This document shows positions 1 through 5,118 of a stretch of DNA of 5,133 nucleotides, piece after piece. The notes below the pieces were generated by a model. It was given only the letters and a program-made list of their open reading frames with translations. It did not search any database and had not been told where the DNA came from. The position numbers and the translations under genes were made by a program. This DNA comes from Candidatus Bathyarchaeum sp. (GTDB lineage Archaea; Thermoproteota; Bathyarchaeia; Bathyarchaeales; Bathyarchaeaceae): positions 1 to 5,133 of the forward strand of contig SOJY01000154.1 in the NCBI GenBank assembly GCA_004376385.1, read 5' to 3'. Position 1 is the stretch's first letter; each line of letters opens with the position of its first letter.

Positions 1-116
1 TTTTCTACTCAACCAACATCAGAGCTAAAAAGGTAAGTAAACAAAAGTAAATATATCTTACTCCAAAAAACAAGCCTTTGTGTGCCGAGAAAGTTTTCCG
101 TTTTTCAGTAAAAAGG

Positions 117-128
117 AATTATATTAAA
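117..128 (+). promoter_or_regulatory. Candidate TATA box for radA
   Basis: The run AATTATATTAAA is the most TATA-like element upstream of radA and is preceded by a purine-rich stretch (AAAAAGG) that could act as BRE. Archaeal spacing would put the transcript start near 149, giving a leader of about 140 nt to the start at 290. A competing, closer candidate is CTTAAAG at 217-223, with a transcript start near 247. The sequence alone does not decide between them. Confidence 0.3.
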
Positions 129-277
129 TGCATAAACGTTGAGCCAACCAAGTGAATAAAAAAGATTACTTTCACTGACCTCTCCCCTCTTTGTAGTCAT
201 ACGTTATGCCACACAGCTTAAAGCAACTCATCGAGAACTCAATACCGAACATCGGAATGATAACTTCAATTGAAAAA

Positions 278-282
278 GGTGA
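278..282 (+). promoter_or_regulatory. Shine-Dalgarno site that sets the radA start
   Basis: GGTGA matches the archaeal 16S rRNA 3'-end complement (GGAGGTGATC) and sits 7 nt before the ATG at 290. The upstream in-frame ATGs at 206 and 257 have no comparable site. This supports 290 as the true radA start. Confidence 0.7.
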
Positions 283-289
283 AAGTGAG

Positions 290-1240
290 ATGGTAGAAGA
301 TAATGATCTGAAAAACCTTCCCGGCGTCGGACCCGCCACAGCCAACAAACTCAAATCCGCAGGATTCACAACGGCAGAAGCAATTGCCGTGACTCCACCC
401 AAAGAAATAGCAGAAAAGACGGGAATAGGATTCAACACAGTCCTTAGCATTGTAACAGTCGCCAGAGAAAAACTGGGCGTAGACTTCATAACCGCAGAAG
501 ACCTGTGGAAAAAACGGCAGAACATGCAAAGATGCTCCATAGGCTCAAATAAGCTAAATGCGCTTATGGGCGGCGGAATCGAAACCCAAGCAATGACCGA
601 ACTCATAGGCGAGTATGGAGTAGGCAAAACTCAGATATGTTTGTCGCTCTGCGTTAGGGTTCAACTTCCAATAGAGGAAGGAGGATTAGACGGAAAAGCG
701 GTTTACATCGACACTGAAGGAACTTTTATTCCTGAAAGAGTTTTCCAGATAGCTGAATCGTTAGGACTTGATCCCCATGAAACTTTGGGAAACATCTTCC
801 TAGCTCGGGCTTACAACAGCAGCCATCAAGAATTGCTAACAGATCATCTCTTAAAATTCTGTCCAGAAAACAATATAAAACTAGTTGTCGTAGACTCCAT
901 GATTGGTCACTTCAGAGGCGAATATATTGGCAGAGAACACCTTGCCGAACGCCAACAGAAACTCAACAACCAACTGCACAAGCTGCTGAGGCTAACAGAA
1001 GCATATAACATATCAGTTGTGATTACGAATCAGGTTCAAGCTAACCCTACAGCATTTTTTGGAGACCCCAACAGACCAGCAGGTGGAAACGTCATGGCAC
1101 ATGCATCCACACACAGAGTTTACCTGAGGAAAGGAGGAAAAGGAACAAGGATAGCTACAGTTATAGACTCTCCAAATCTACCCGAAGAAAAGGCGCGATA
1201 CAAAATCACAGAGAAAGGCATCGAGGACGCTGAAGAATAA
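290..1240 (+). CDS. radA: DNA repair and recombination protein RadA
   Basis: RadA is the archaeal Rad51/RecA-family recombinase. It forms an ATP-dependent filament on single-stranded DNA and drives homology search and strand exchange in recombinational repair. From the start at 290 it has 316 residues, usual for RadA. Visible in order: an N-terminal helix-hairpin-helix DNA-binding domain (LPGVGPATANKL, about 10-21); the linker polymerisation motif FITA (66-69); the conserved GGGIETQAMTE; Walker A GEYGVGKT (107-114); the catalytic-glutamate segment DTEGTF (E143); Walker B LVVVDS (198-203); the TNQVQANP segment leading into loop L2 (246-253); and the C-terminal ATP-cap motif DSPNLP (293-298). 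No intein interrupts the ATPase core. The HhH domain and length exclude the shorter paralogue RadB. An in-frame ATG at 206 would add 28 residues, but the GGTGA site 7 nt before 290 favours the shorter form. It stands alone in its direction and converges on htpX. Confidence 0.97.
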   Translation: MVEDNDLKNLPGVGPATANKLKSAGFTTAEAIAVTPPKEIAEKTGIGFNTVLSIVTVAREKLGVDFITAEDLWKKRQNMQRCSIGSNKLNALMGGGIETQAMTELIGEYGVGKTQICLSLCVRVQLPIEEGGLDGKAVYIDTEGTFIPERVFQIAESLGLDPHETLGNIFLARAYNSSHQELLTDHLLKFCPENNIKLVVVDSMIGHFRGEYIGREHLAERQQKLNNQLHKLLRLTEAYNISVVITNQVQANPTAFFGDPNRPAGGNVMAHASTHRVYLRKGGKGTRIATVIDSPNLPEEKARYKITEKGIEDAEE

Positions 1241-1260
1241 AATTTGCCACGATTTTGGTG

Positions 1261-1277
1261 TTCTTTTTTAAAGTTTT
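1261..1277 (+). terminator. Probable T-tract terminator of radA
   Basis: A T-rich tract (TTCTTTTTT, then AAAGTTTT) begins 21 nt after the radA stop, in the 54-nt gap between the convergent radA and htpX. Intrinsic archaeal termination typically uses such T tracts. Only a very weak hairpin (CAC/GTG arms at 1248-1260) precedes it. Confidence 0.45.
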
Positions 1278-1294
1278 GATAGAAAACCGAAACG

Positions 1295-2191
1295 TCACAT
1301 TGCTCTTAGTCTTTTTATTCTTTCTTTTATTGGAGGATGAGTCGCAAAGAGACTGTCTAGTGAACTTCGTTTAGGGTCTGCAAAAAACAGGTGGCTTACA
1401 GCTTCACTTACCTTCATTCTTCCTCGGTTCTTACTGGCTATTTTCTCAAGCGCAGAAGCTAAACCTTCAGGATAACGGGTAATACCCACTCCAGAAGCAT
1501 CAGCTAGATATTCACGTTTACGAGATATGGCAAACTGGACTAGACGTACTACGATTGGGGCGAAGATAGCTAATATAATGCCGACGATAATCAAGAGCAA
1601 CATAGCACCTCCTTTATCGCGACGATTTCTTCTAGATCCAAACCAAAATGAGCGTAAAATCAAATGACTTACAATAGCAGCTAGTCCCACCAACACGGCA
1701 ACAAGAGTCATGAAAAGAATGTCCCGGTTTTTGATGTGAGATATTTCATGGGCAATCACACCTTCCAATTCTTGCCTGTTCAAGGATTCAACAAGACCTG
1801 TAGTTACTGCGATACTGGCATTCTCTGGATTTCGTCCTGTCGCAAATGCGTTTAGATCTCCGTTTTCTATTATGTAAACTTTGGGTGGTGGAATCCCTGA
1901 AGCTATACTCAAACCTTCAACTGTGTCGCGTAAATATTGGTATTCTCTTCCCTCAGCAGGTTTAGCATTGGTAGATGAAAGAACTACACTGTCACCAAAC
2001 CTGTAAGAGCTGTAGGTGTAAATAAGAATTGAAATGACTGATAGAGGAACTGCGATGAGAACGAGTTCGGGCACTAGGAAAAAGATTATGAAATATATCA
2101 AAAAAAAGAGGATTAATGAGACAACTATTGCCAATAAGATAGAGGATCGTTTGTTATTTCCCATTTCGTCTCTGAAACTGGTTTTAGTCAT
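1295..2191 (-). CDS. htpX: HtpX-type membrane zinc metalloprotease (M48)
   Basis: M48 family membrane metalloendopeptidase; HtpX relatives degrade misfolded or damaged membrane proteins with the active site on the cytosolic side. The 298 residues are a normal full length. Two N-terminal hydrophobic segments (about 17-39 and 42-62) are followed by the zinc site HEISH (148-152), a membrane segment (about 158-178), another (about 196-219), then the third zinc ligand E227 in SRKREYLAD. The C-terminal THPP motif (284-287) typical of the family is present. The ATG at 2191 overlaps the lemA stop by one base (TGATG), and a GTGA ribosome-binding motif lies 7 nt upstream inside the lemA end, so translation is probably coupled. 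An internal ATG at codon 10 lacks a better site. Homologues of the HtpX/Ste24 group are sometimes named only as M48 peptidases; the general function is secure, the substrate unknown. Confidence 0.95.
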   Translation of the reverse strand: MTKTSFRDEMGNNKRSSILLAIVVSLILFFLIYFIIFFLVPELVLIAVPLSVISILIYTYSSYRFGDSVVLSSTNAKPAEGREYQYLRDTVEGLSIASGIPPPKVYIIENGDLNAFATGRNPENASIAVTTGLVESLNRQELEGVIAHEISHIKNRDILFMTLVAVLVGLAAIVSHLILRSFWFGSRRNRRDKGGAMLLLIIVGIILAIFAPIVVRLVQFAISRKREYLADASGVGITRYPEGLASALEKIASKNRGRMKVSEAVSHLFFADPKRSSLDSLFATHPPIKERIKRLRAM

Positions 2192-2748
2192 CAGAATTTC
2201 ACTTTTACAGGACTTCGTTCTTCTTCAGGAACTGTTAAGAAAGCGTGTTTTGTTCTATCTCCAGCAAACCATCTGCCAGGGATTGTTGTGATAATATTGT
2301 TGTAGTTTAGGATTGAACTGTTGTAGTATTGGCGGGCATAAGCGATTTTGTTTTCGATTCCTTCGAGTTGTTCCTGTAATAGCTTAAAGTTTTCACTTGC
2401 TTTGAGAACTGGATAGTTTTCAGCTACAGCAAATAAGGATTTTAGTGTATTAGTTAGTTGATTTGAAGATTTATTTCGCTCTTCTCTGCTGCCACTTATC
2501 ATGCCTTTTCGGGCTTCAGCAACTTTTTCGAAGATTTCTTTTTCATGTTTTGCGTAACCTTTTACAGTTTCAACTAGATTGGGAATAAGATCATATCGTT
2601 TTTTTAGCTGAACATCAATTTGAGCCCAAGCCTCTTCAATCCGATTATATAGAATTCTTATGCGATTGTAATAATGAAAAAACAAGACAATAACAATAGC
2701 TATTATTGCTAATATTAGACCGCCAGTTAGCCACACAACCCAACTCAA
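2191..2748 (-). CDS. lemA: LemA family protein
   Basis: LemA proteins are small membrane-anchored helical proteins widely encoded beside HtpX; their molecular role is not settled, though the pairing suggests a part in membrane-protein quality control. The 185 residues match the usual size. One N-terminal membrane segment (about 5-25) is followed by the family hallmark in residues 34-64, including NRIEEAWAQIDVQLKKR and YDLIPNLVETVKGY, then long charged helices. The C-terminal signature NYPVLKASENF (111-121), the YNNIITTIPG segment (149-158) and a WFAG motif (160-163) also fit. The start is a TTG at 2748, supported by GAGGGA upstream with GAGG ending 8 nt from it and by a TATA-like box at proper distance. 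The topology with a short N-terminal outside segment is inferred. It is the first gene of the lemA-htpX operon. Confidence 0.95.
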   Translation of the reverse strand: MSWVVWLTGGLILAIIAIVIVLFFHYYNRIRILYNRIEEAWAQIDVQLKKRYDLIPNLVETVKGYAKHEKEIFEKVAEARKGMISGSREERNKSSNQLTNTLKSLFAVAENYPVLKASENFKLLQEQLEGIENKIAYARQYYNSSILNYNNIITTIPGRWFAGDRTKHAFLTVPEEERSPVKVKF

Positions 2749-2754
2749 AAATAA

Positions 2755-2760
2755 TCCCTC
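2755..2760 (-). promoter_or_regulatory. Shine-Dalgarno site for the TTG start of lemA
   Basis: On the minus strand GAGGGA precedes the TTG at 2748, with the GAGG core 8 nt away. There is no ATG nearby, so this site decides the start. Confidence 0.65.
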
Positions 2761-2785
2761 AATAACATCAATTCAGCTTTAGCAA

Positions 2786-2793
2786 CTATTTAA
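2786..2793 (-). promoter_or_regulatory. Probable TATA box of the lemA-htpX operon
   Basis: On the minus strand the element reads TTAAATAG after an A-rich run (CAAAAAA) that could serve as BRE. Archaeal spacing predicts a transcript start near 2764, leaving a short leader of about 16 nt that contains the Shine-Dalgarno site. That consistent geometry supports it, but it rests on sequence pattern only. Confidence 0.5.
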
Positions 2794-2937
2794 TTTTTTG
2801 ATTAGGGTCCGAATGTGCACATGCGTGCGAGTTTTGCAGGTGAGGGGGTAAGTAAAAAAGCGAAAGAAAGTGAACAAGAGCAAAAACGCGGGAATAAAAA
2901 TACGTATACACGTAAACAAGAGTACGTTTGGGTTTGG

Positions 2938-2952
2938 GGTTAAAATTTAACC
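2938..2952. promoter_or_regulatory. 15-bp perfect dyad, possible operator
   Basis: GGTTAAA and TTTAACC form a perfect 7-bp inverted repeat around one central A. It lies between two outward-facing promoter candidates (lemA to the left, the orphan gene to the right), about 145 nt from the lemA TATA box and 35 nt from the rightward one. Size and symmetry suit a dimeric DNA-binding regulator. The loop is too small for an RNA hairpin. The role is inference. Confidence 0.35.
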
Positions 2953-2986
2953 TCTCTCTACGATTTACGTGTTATTTTGTGCGAAA

Positions 2987-2996
2987 ATATTAAAAT
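2987..2996 (+). promoter_or_regulatory. Candidate TATA box facing the orphan gene
   Basis: ATATTAAAAT follows GCGAAA, a plausible BRE. It predicts a transcript start near 3018, within the upstream copy of the 11-bp direct repeat, and a leader of about 65 nt to the ATG at 3085. Being so AT-rich, the site could also be fortuitous. Confidence 0.35.
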
Positions 2997-3013
2997 AATT
3001 TTTGGTCATAAAA

Positions 3014-3024
3014 AAGTCCCGATG
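3014..3024 (+). repeat. 11-bp direct repeat, left copy
   Basis: AAGTCCCGATG occurs here and again at 3327-3337, bracketing the 76-codon gene. In both places TTTTAGG follows: directly at 3025-3031 here, and after a 15-nt gap at the right copy. The shared order suggests a partial duplication, but an 11-bp match in a window of this size is not statistically strong alone. Confidence 0.4.
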
Positions 3025-3084
3025 TTTTAGGTCTCATGGACAAAGCTCTTATTCACCTTATTCATAACTTCTTAACGGCTAAAA

Positions 3085-3315
3085 ATGAGAATAGGAACCG
3101 ATAAAGAGGAACTGGAAAGGATCCTCAAATTCTTAGATGATAAATGGGTAGTCTCTTCAAATATTTTGGGGTGTCCAGTAGGACAATCCAAGGTCTATCT
3201 AAAAAGAAAAGTTGGAAAATCAGGCGGTTTGAAGATTTCAGAATGCATACCAAACGATGAAGCTGAAAGACTAAAACGTGAAGTAAGAGAATATCTCAGG
3301 CGGAAAAATCCGTAG
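3085..3315 (+). CDS. Small basic protein of unknown function
   Basis: I do not recognise a family. The 76 residues are highly charged: 18 Lys/Arg against 12 Asp/Glu, so net basic. By eye they suggest helix (5-18), several strands (about 21-29, 36-43, 48-54), then a long amphipathic helix (57-74, NDEAERLKREVREYLRRK). Cysteines are C30 and C54 only, so no zinc finger is evident; there is no signal peptide or membrane segment. An in-frame TAA at 3073-3075 makes ATG 3085 the first possible start. No Shine-Dalgarno site precedes it, so it would be leaderless or poorly initiated. Codon use and the ordered charge pattern look like real coding sequence. It stands alone between lemA (divergent) and the oxidoreductase (convergent), flanked by short direct repeats. 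Nucleic-acid binding is possible from its basic charge, but that is only a guess. Confidence 0.65.
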   Translation: MRIGTDKEELERILKFLDDKWVVSSNILGCPVGQSKVYLKRKVGKSGGLKISECIPNDEAERLKREVREYLRRKNP

Positions 3316-3326
3316 AGGCACATTTT

Positions 3327-3337
3327 AAGTCCCGATG
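3327..3337 (+). repeat. 11-bp direct repeat, right copy
   Basis: This is the second copy of AAGTCCCGATG, starting 12 nt after the stop of the 76-codon gene. A shorter third match, AAGTCCC, occurs at 3364-3370 and runs into the end of the oxidoreductase gene. Confidence 0.4.
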
Positions 3338-3381
3338 GTTAACACGCTAGGCTTTTAGGCTAGAAGTCCCTAAGAGTTAAC
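3338..3381. repeat. GTTAAC-flanked element with imperfect hairpin
   Basis: The palindrome GTTAAC occurs at 3338-3343 and 3376-3381. Between them CTAGGCTTTTAGGCTAG (3347-3363) can fold with four paired bases and one mismatch around a 7-nt loop, the size of a tRNA anticodon arm. The right end overlaps the last codons of the minus-strand oxidoreductase. It is not a functional tRNA: no D stem, T arm or acceptor stem can be formed. It may instead be part of the transcript end of either convergent gene. Confidence 0.3.
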
Positions 3382-4629
3382 AGAACCGTGGGGGAGATGT
3401 TGCGTTAAGCTGGCTACTTTTTTGTAATCAAAGTCGTCTTGTAGAATCGAGTCCTTGTATTTGGTGATGTCTGTTTCTTGGGCTATCAGTTTCCTTATTG
3501 CTGTAACGCCTTTTTTGTCTCCTAAGAGTATGGCTCCCACGATTTTCCCTTTGTCCAAAACGAGCTTTTTGTATACACCCTTTTTCTTGTCTTCTTTTTT
3601 GATTTCTTCATATTTCGGTTCTTCGGGGTTGACGAGTCCAACAGAAGTTAGATCTACGTCAACAACCTTCAGCGTGCTTGATGGAATAGTTCCCGCATAG
3701 ACGTTATATTCCGTCCCTAGAATGTTCGCGGCTGCTATCATTGCTTGTTCCAACGCAGCAGGAATTATGCCATACACTGTTCCTTTGAATTCTGCTACAT
3801 CTCCAATAGCATATACGTCTTTGGTGCTGGTTCGCAGACGTCCATCAACAACTATTCCTCGGTTAACTTTGATTCCCGCTTCCAAAGCCAATTTAGTGTT
3901 AGATCTCATTCCGGCAGAAATCAAAATGAGCTTCCCAGAAATTTCTTTTCCACTGTCAAGCAGGATGCCAGAAACTGTATTTTTGCCCAAAATCTCAACG
4001 GTTTTGGCGCCTAAAACAATGTCTATTCCGCGAGATGTGATTCGATTCTTCAAGATGGTTGCTCCATCTTGGTCTAGTTGTCTGGGTAATAGCCTTGGGA
4101 ATATTTCTACAACAGTTACTTGTTGACCGAGGTTTCTTAAGGAAGAGGCGAACTCTAAGCCTAGGAGCCCGCCGCCAATAATTATTGCCTTCTTTGTTTT
4201 CTTTGTGAACGCTTTTATGGTCAGGGCGTCTCTGATTGTGCGCAGTGTGAATACTCCGGTCTTTTCCGCACCTTTGATTGGTGGAATGAAGGAGTGCCCT
4301 CCGTTTGCTAATAGAAGTTTGTCATAGGTTACTATTGACTGATCTTCTAGCAGTAGTTCCTTTAGTTCTGTTTGGATCCGTAATACTTTCTTGCCTAGTT
4401 GAACATTGATTCCTCTGTTTTTGTACCATTCCTCAGAAAACATGTAGACTTCTTGGGGTTTAGCTTCCCCTGACAGAATTTCGTATAGTCGGGGGCGAGG
4501 ATAATAATGGTGGCTTTCGTCTGTGTAGATGGAGACTTGTGTTTCCGGATTTTTCTCTTTTATGGTTCTTGCCGCGGTTACGCCAGCAACACCGTTCCCG
4601 ACAATAACTACGTTCAGTGAAGGGGACAA
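3370..4629 (-). CDS. FAD/NADH oxidoreductase, NADH-rubredoxin reductase/NirB-N-terminal-like
   Basis: Cytoplasmic flavoprotein of the pyridine nucleotide-disulfide oxidoreductase fold that should pass electrons from NAD(P)H through FAD to a partner. The 419 residues show an FAD Rossmann motif VVIVGNGVAG (7-16), YYPRPRLYEILSG (42-54) typical of NADH-rubredoxin reductase and NirB-type proteins, the LLLANGG turn (105-111), an NAD-binding GGGLLG (152-157) with E175 at the end of the next strand (favouring NADH), and the second FAD motif TKDVYAIGDVAEF (269-281, D277). A C-terminal domain with VGAILLGD (364-371) follows. There is no cysteine anywhere, so CoA-disulfide reductase, Cys-based NADH oxidase and thioredoxin-reductase chemistry are excluded, and no Fe-S domain is present. 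The start is TTG 4629: an in-frame stop lies upstream, and GGGAG sits 10 nt before it. It lies 33 nt after the JAMM gene and is probably co-transcribed. The electron acceptor is not shown; rubredoxin is a family-based guess. Confidence 0.88.
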   Translation of the reverse strand: MSPSLNVVIVGNGVAGVTAARTIKEKNPETQVSIYTDESHHYYPRPRLYEILSGEAKPQEVYMFSEEWYKNRGINVQLGKKVLRIQTELKELLLEDQSIVTYDKLLLANGGHSFIPPIKGAEKTGVFTLRTIRDALTIKAFTKKTKKAIIIGGGLLGLEFASSLRNLGQQVTVVEIFPRLLPRQLDQDGATILKNRITSRGIDIVLGAKTVEILGKNTVSGILLDSGKEISGKLILISAGMRSNTKLALEAGIKVNRGIVVDGRLRTSTKDVYAIGDVAEFKGTVYGIIPAALEQAMIAAANILGTEYNVYAGTIPSSTLKVVDVDLTSVGLVNPEEPKYEEIKKEDKKKGVYKKLVLDKGKIVGAILLGDKKGVTAIRKLIAQETDITKYKDSILQDDFDYKKVASLTQHLPHGSVNS

Positions 4630-4639
4630 CCGTCTTATT

Positions 4640-4644
4640 CTCCC
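4640..4644 (-). promoter_or_regulatory. Shine-Dalgarno site for the TTG start of the oxidoreductase
   Basis: GGGAG on the minus strand lies in the 33-nt gap after the JAMM gene stop, 10 nt before the TTG at 4629. No ATG or GTG start is available between the in-frame stop and this TTG. Confidence 0.55.
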
Positions 4645-4662
4645 AGTTTGTAAGAAAAATTG

Positions 4663-5070
4663 TTATTTGATTTTTATAATTGCTTCCTTTACAGTGTCGT
4701 CTATTAGTTGATATGCGGCTAGGTTGTCGTCAGTTGAAGACAGGATTAGCCAGAGGGCGTCTCCCCACAATCTCATAGATTTGAGGTCAATCGTCGAAGG
4801 AACAGCCAGTGTGGGATGTGAATGAAACAATCCAATGAACTCTAAACCTTCTTCTTCTGCATCAGTTATGGCTGCAGCAACCTTTGCGGGGTCTACCTTA
4901 AACCGTGTAGTGGACCGTAACCTGTTTTGGGCAATCTCAACCTTTTTCACAACTGCTTCATTTTTATACAATCTTCCGAAGAGCAACGCACAAGCCTCAA
5001 CAGGGTGCACTTTCTCTGTTTCCTTTTTCAACAACTCGACATGTCGGCGCTGCAACTGCAAAATCAACAA
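4663..5070 (-). CDS. JAMM/MPN (Mov34/PAD-1) zinc metalloprotease-like protein
   Basis: A single-domain JAMM protein. Archaeal and bacterial relatives are zinc isopeptidases or peptidases that remove ubiquitin-like (SAMP) modifiers or trim sulfur-carrier proteins. Numbering from the longest frame (ATG 5097, 144 residues), the catalytic glutamate is E34 in HPVEACALLFG (31-41); the zinc site is FHSHP (H92, H94), followed by S101 and D104 in PSTIDLKSM. The gap from H94 to S101 is six residues, one fewer than the usual HxHx7SxxD. The C-terminal strands and helix (about 113-144) complete the domain. The preferred start is TTG 5070 (135 aa) or the adjacent TTG 5067 (134 aa): GGAG lies 6 or 9 nt upstream, whereas ATG 5097 has no site and would lie too near a TATA-like box. 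It heads a probable operon with the oxidoreductase. Substrate unknown; all metal-site residues are present, so activity is likely. Confidence 0.9.
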   Translation of the reverse strand: MLILQLQRRHVELLKKETEKVHPVEACALLFGRLYKNEAVVKKVEIAQNRLRSTTRFKVDPAKVAAAITDAEEEGLEFIGLFHSHPTLAVPSTIDLKSMRLWGDALWLILSSTDDNLAAYQLIDDTVKEAIIKIK

Positions 5071-5076
5071 ACAGCA

Positions 5077-5080
5077 CTCC
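5077..5080 (-). promoter_or_regulatory. Shine-Dalgarno site that sets the JAMM gene start
   Basis: GGAG on the minus strand (context GGAGTG) lies 6 nt before TTG 5070 and 9 nt before TTG 5067. It falls inside the longer reading frame from ATG 5097, arguing that the longer start is not used. Confidence 0.5.
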
Positions 5081-5111
5081 AAAGTTCTACAGAACATATG
5101 TTTGTACGCTG

Positions 5112-5118
5112 ATTTTAG
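5112..5118 (-). promoter_or_regulatory. Candidate TATA box of the JAMM-oxidoreductase operon
   Basis: On the minus strand CTAAAAT follows a purine-rich run (CTGAAAAC) that could be the BRE. It predicts a transcript start near 5089, downstream of ATG 5097 but upstream of the GGAG site, giving a leader of about 20 nt much like that of lemA. The window ends 15 nt further, so the upstream context is limited. Confidence 0.4.

Larger units (their letters stand above)
1..289. other. Non-coding leader region upstream of radA
   Basis: No convincing gene lies in this AT-rich stretch. It contains a TATA-like box around 117-128 and a second possible one at 217-223 (CTTAAAG), either of which could drive radA. 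Bases 33-37 (GTAAG) and 57-61 (CTTAC) form a weak 5-bp inverted repeat with a 19-nt loop, probably chance. The in-frame stretch from 206 to 289 has no stop and could add 28 residues to RadA, but those residues do not look like a RadA domain and no ribosome-binding site precedes 206. A gene off the left edge may share this region as promoter; the window does not show it. Confidence 0.6.
2749..3084. other. Intergenic region between lemA and the 76-aa orphan gene
   Basis: This 336-nt stretch has no ORF of convincing size. It carries the leftward lemA promoter, a purine-rich segment on the + strand (about 2837-2900), four ACGT motifs (2902, 2910, 2924, 2967), G-rich runs GTTTGGGTTTGGGG (2926-2939), a perfect dyad at 2938-2952, and a rightward TATA-like box near 2987-2996. 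A 22-codon ORF starting with ATG at 3036 and ending at 3104 overlaps the beginning of the orphan gene in another frame. CTTATTCA is repeated directly at 3048-3055 and 3057-3064. No C/D-box or other RNA signature was recognised. Confidence 0.6.

Noticed and set aside
32..41. GGTAAGTAAA shared with 2847-2856
   Set aside because: A 10-bp AT-rich match between two intergenic regions is expected by chance in about 5 kb, and no extended similarity surrounds it.
172..627. 151-codon minus-strand open frame over the radA start
   Set aside because: It lies antisense to the strongly conserved RadA N-terminus, its translation shows no family features, and it is a shadow of radA codon use.
290..1240. Intein or insertion in radA
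   Set aside because: Inteins are known in some archaeal RadA proteins, but here the Walker A, Walker B and L2 segments are uninterrupted and the length is standard.
2831..2952. Replication origin (ORB-like G-rich box)
   Set aside because: The G runs and A-rich tracts recall origin boxes loosely, but no repeated ORB motif and no orc1/cdc6 gene are present in the window.
3327..3381. Intact tRNA gene
   Set aside because: Only an anticodon-arm-like hairpin is present; no acceptor stem, paired D arm or TTC-containing T loop can be formed.
3455..4126. Plus-strand open frames of 81, 134 and 89 codons inside the oxidoreductase gene
   Set aside because: All are antisense to a full-length flavoprotein with intact motifs; their translations are low in recognisable structure and they lack ribosome-binding sites.
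4927..5112. 61-codon plus-strand frame across the JAMM gene start
   Set aside because: It is antisense to the JAMM coding region and has no supporting start signals or recognisable motif.
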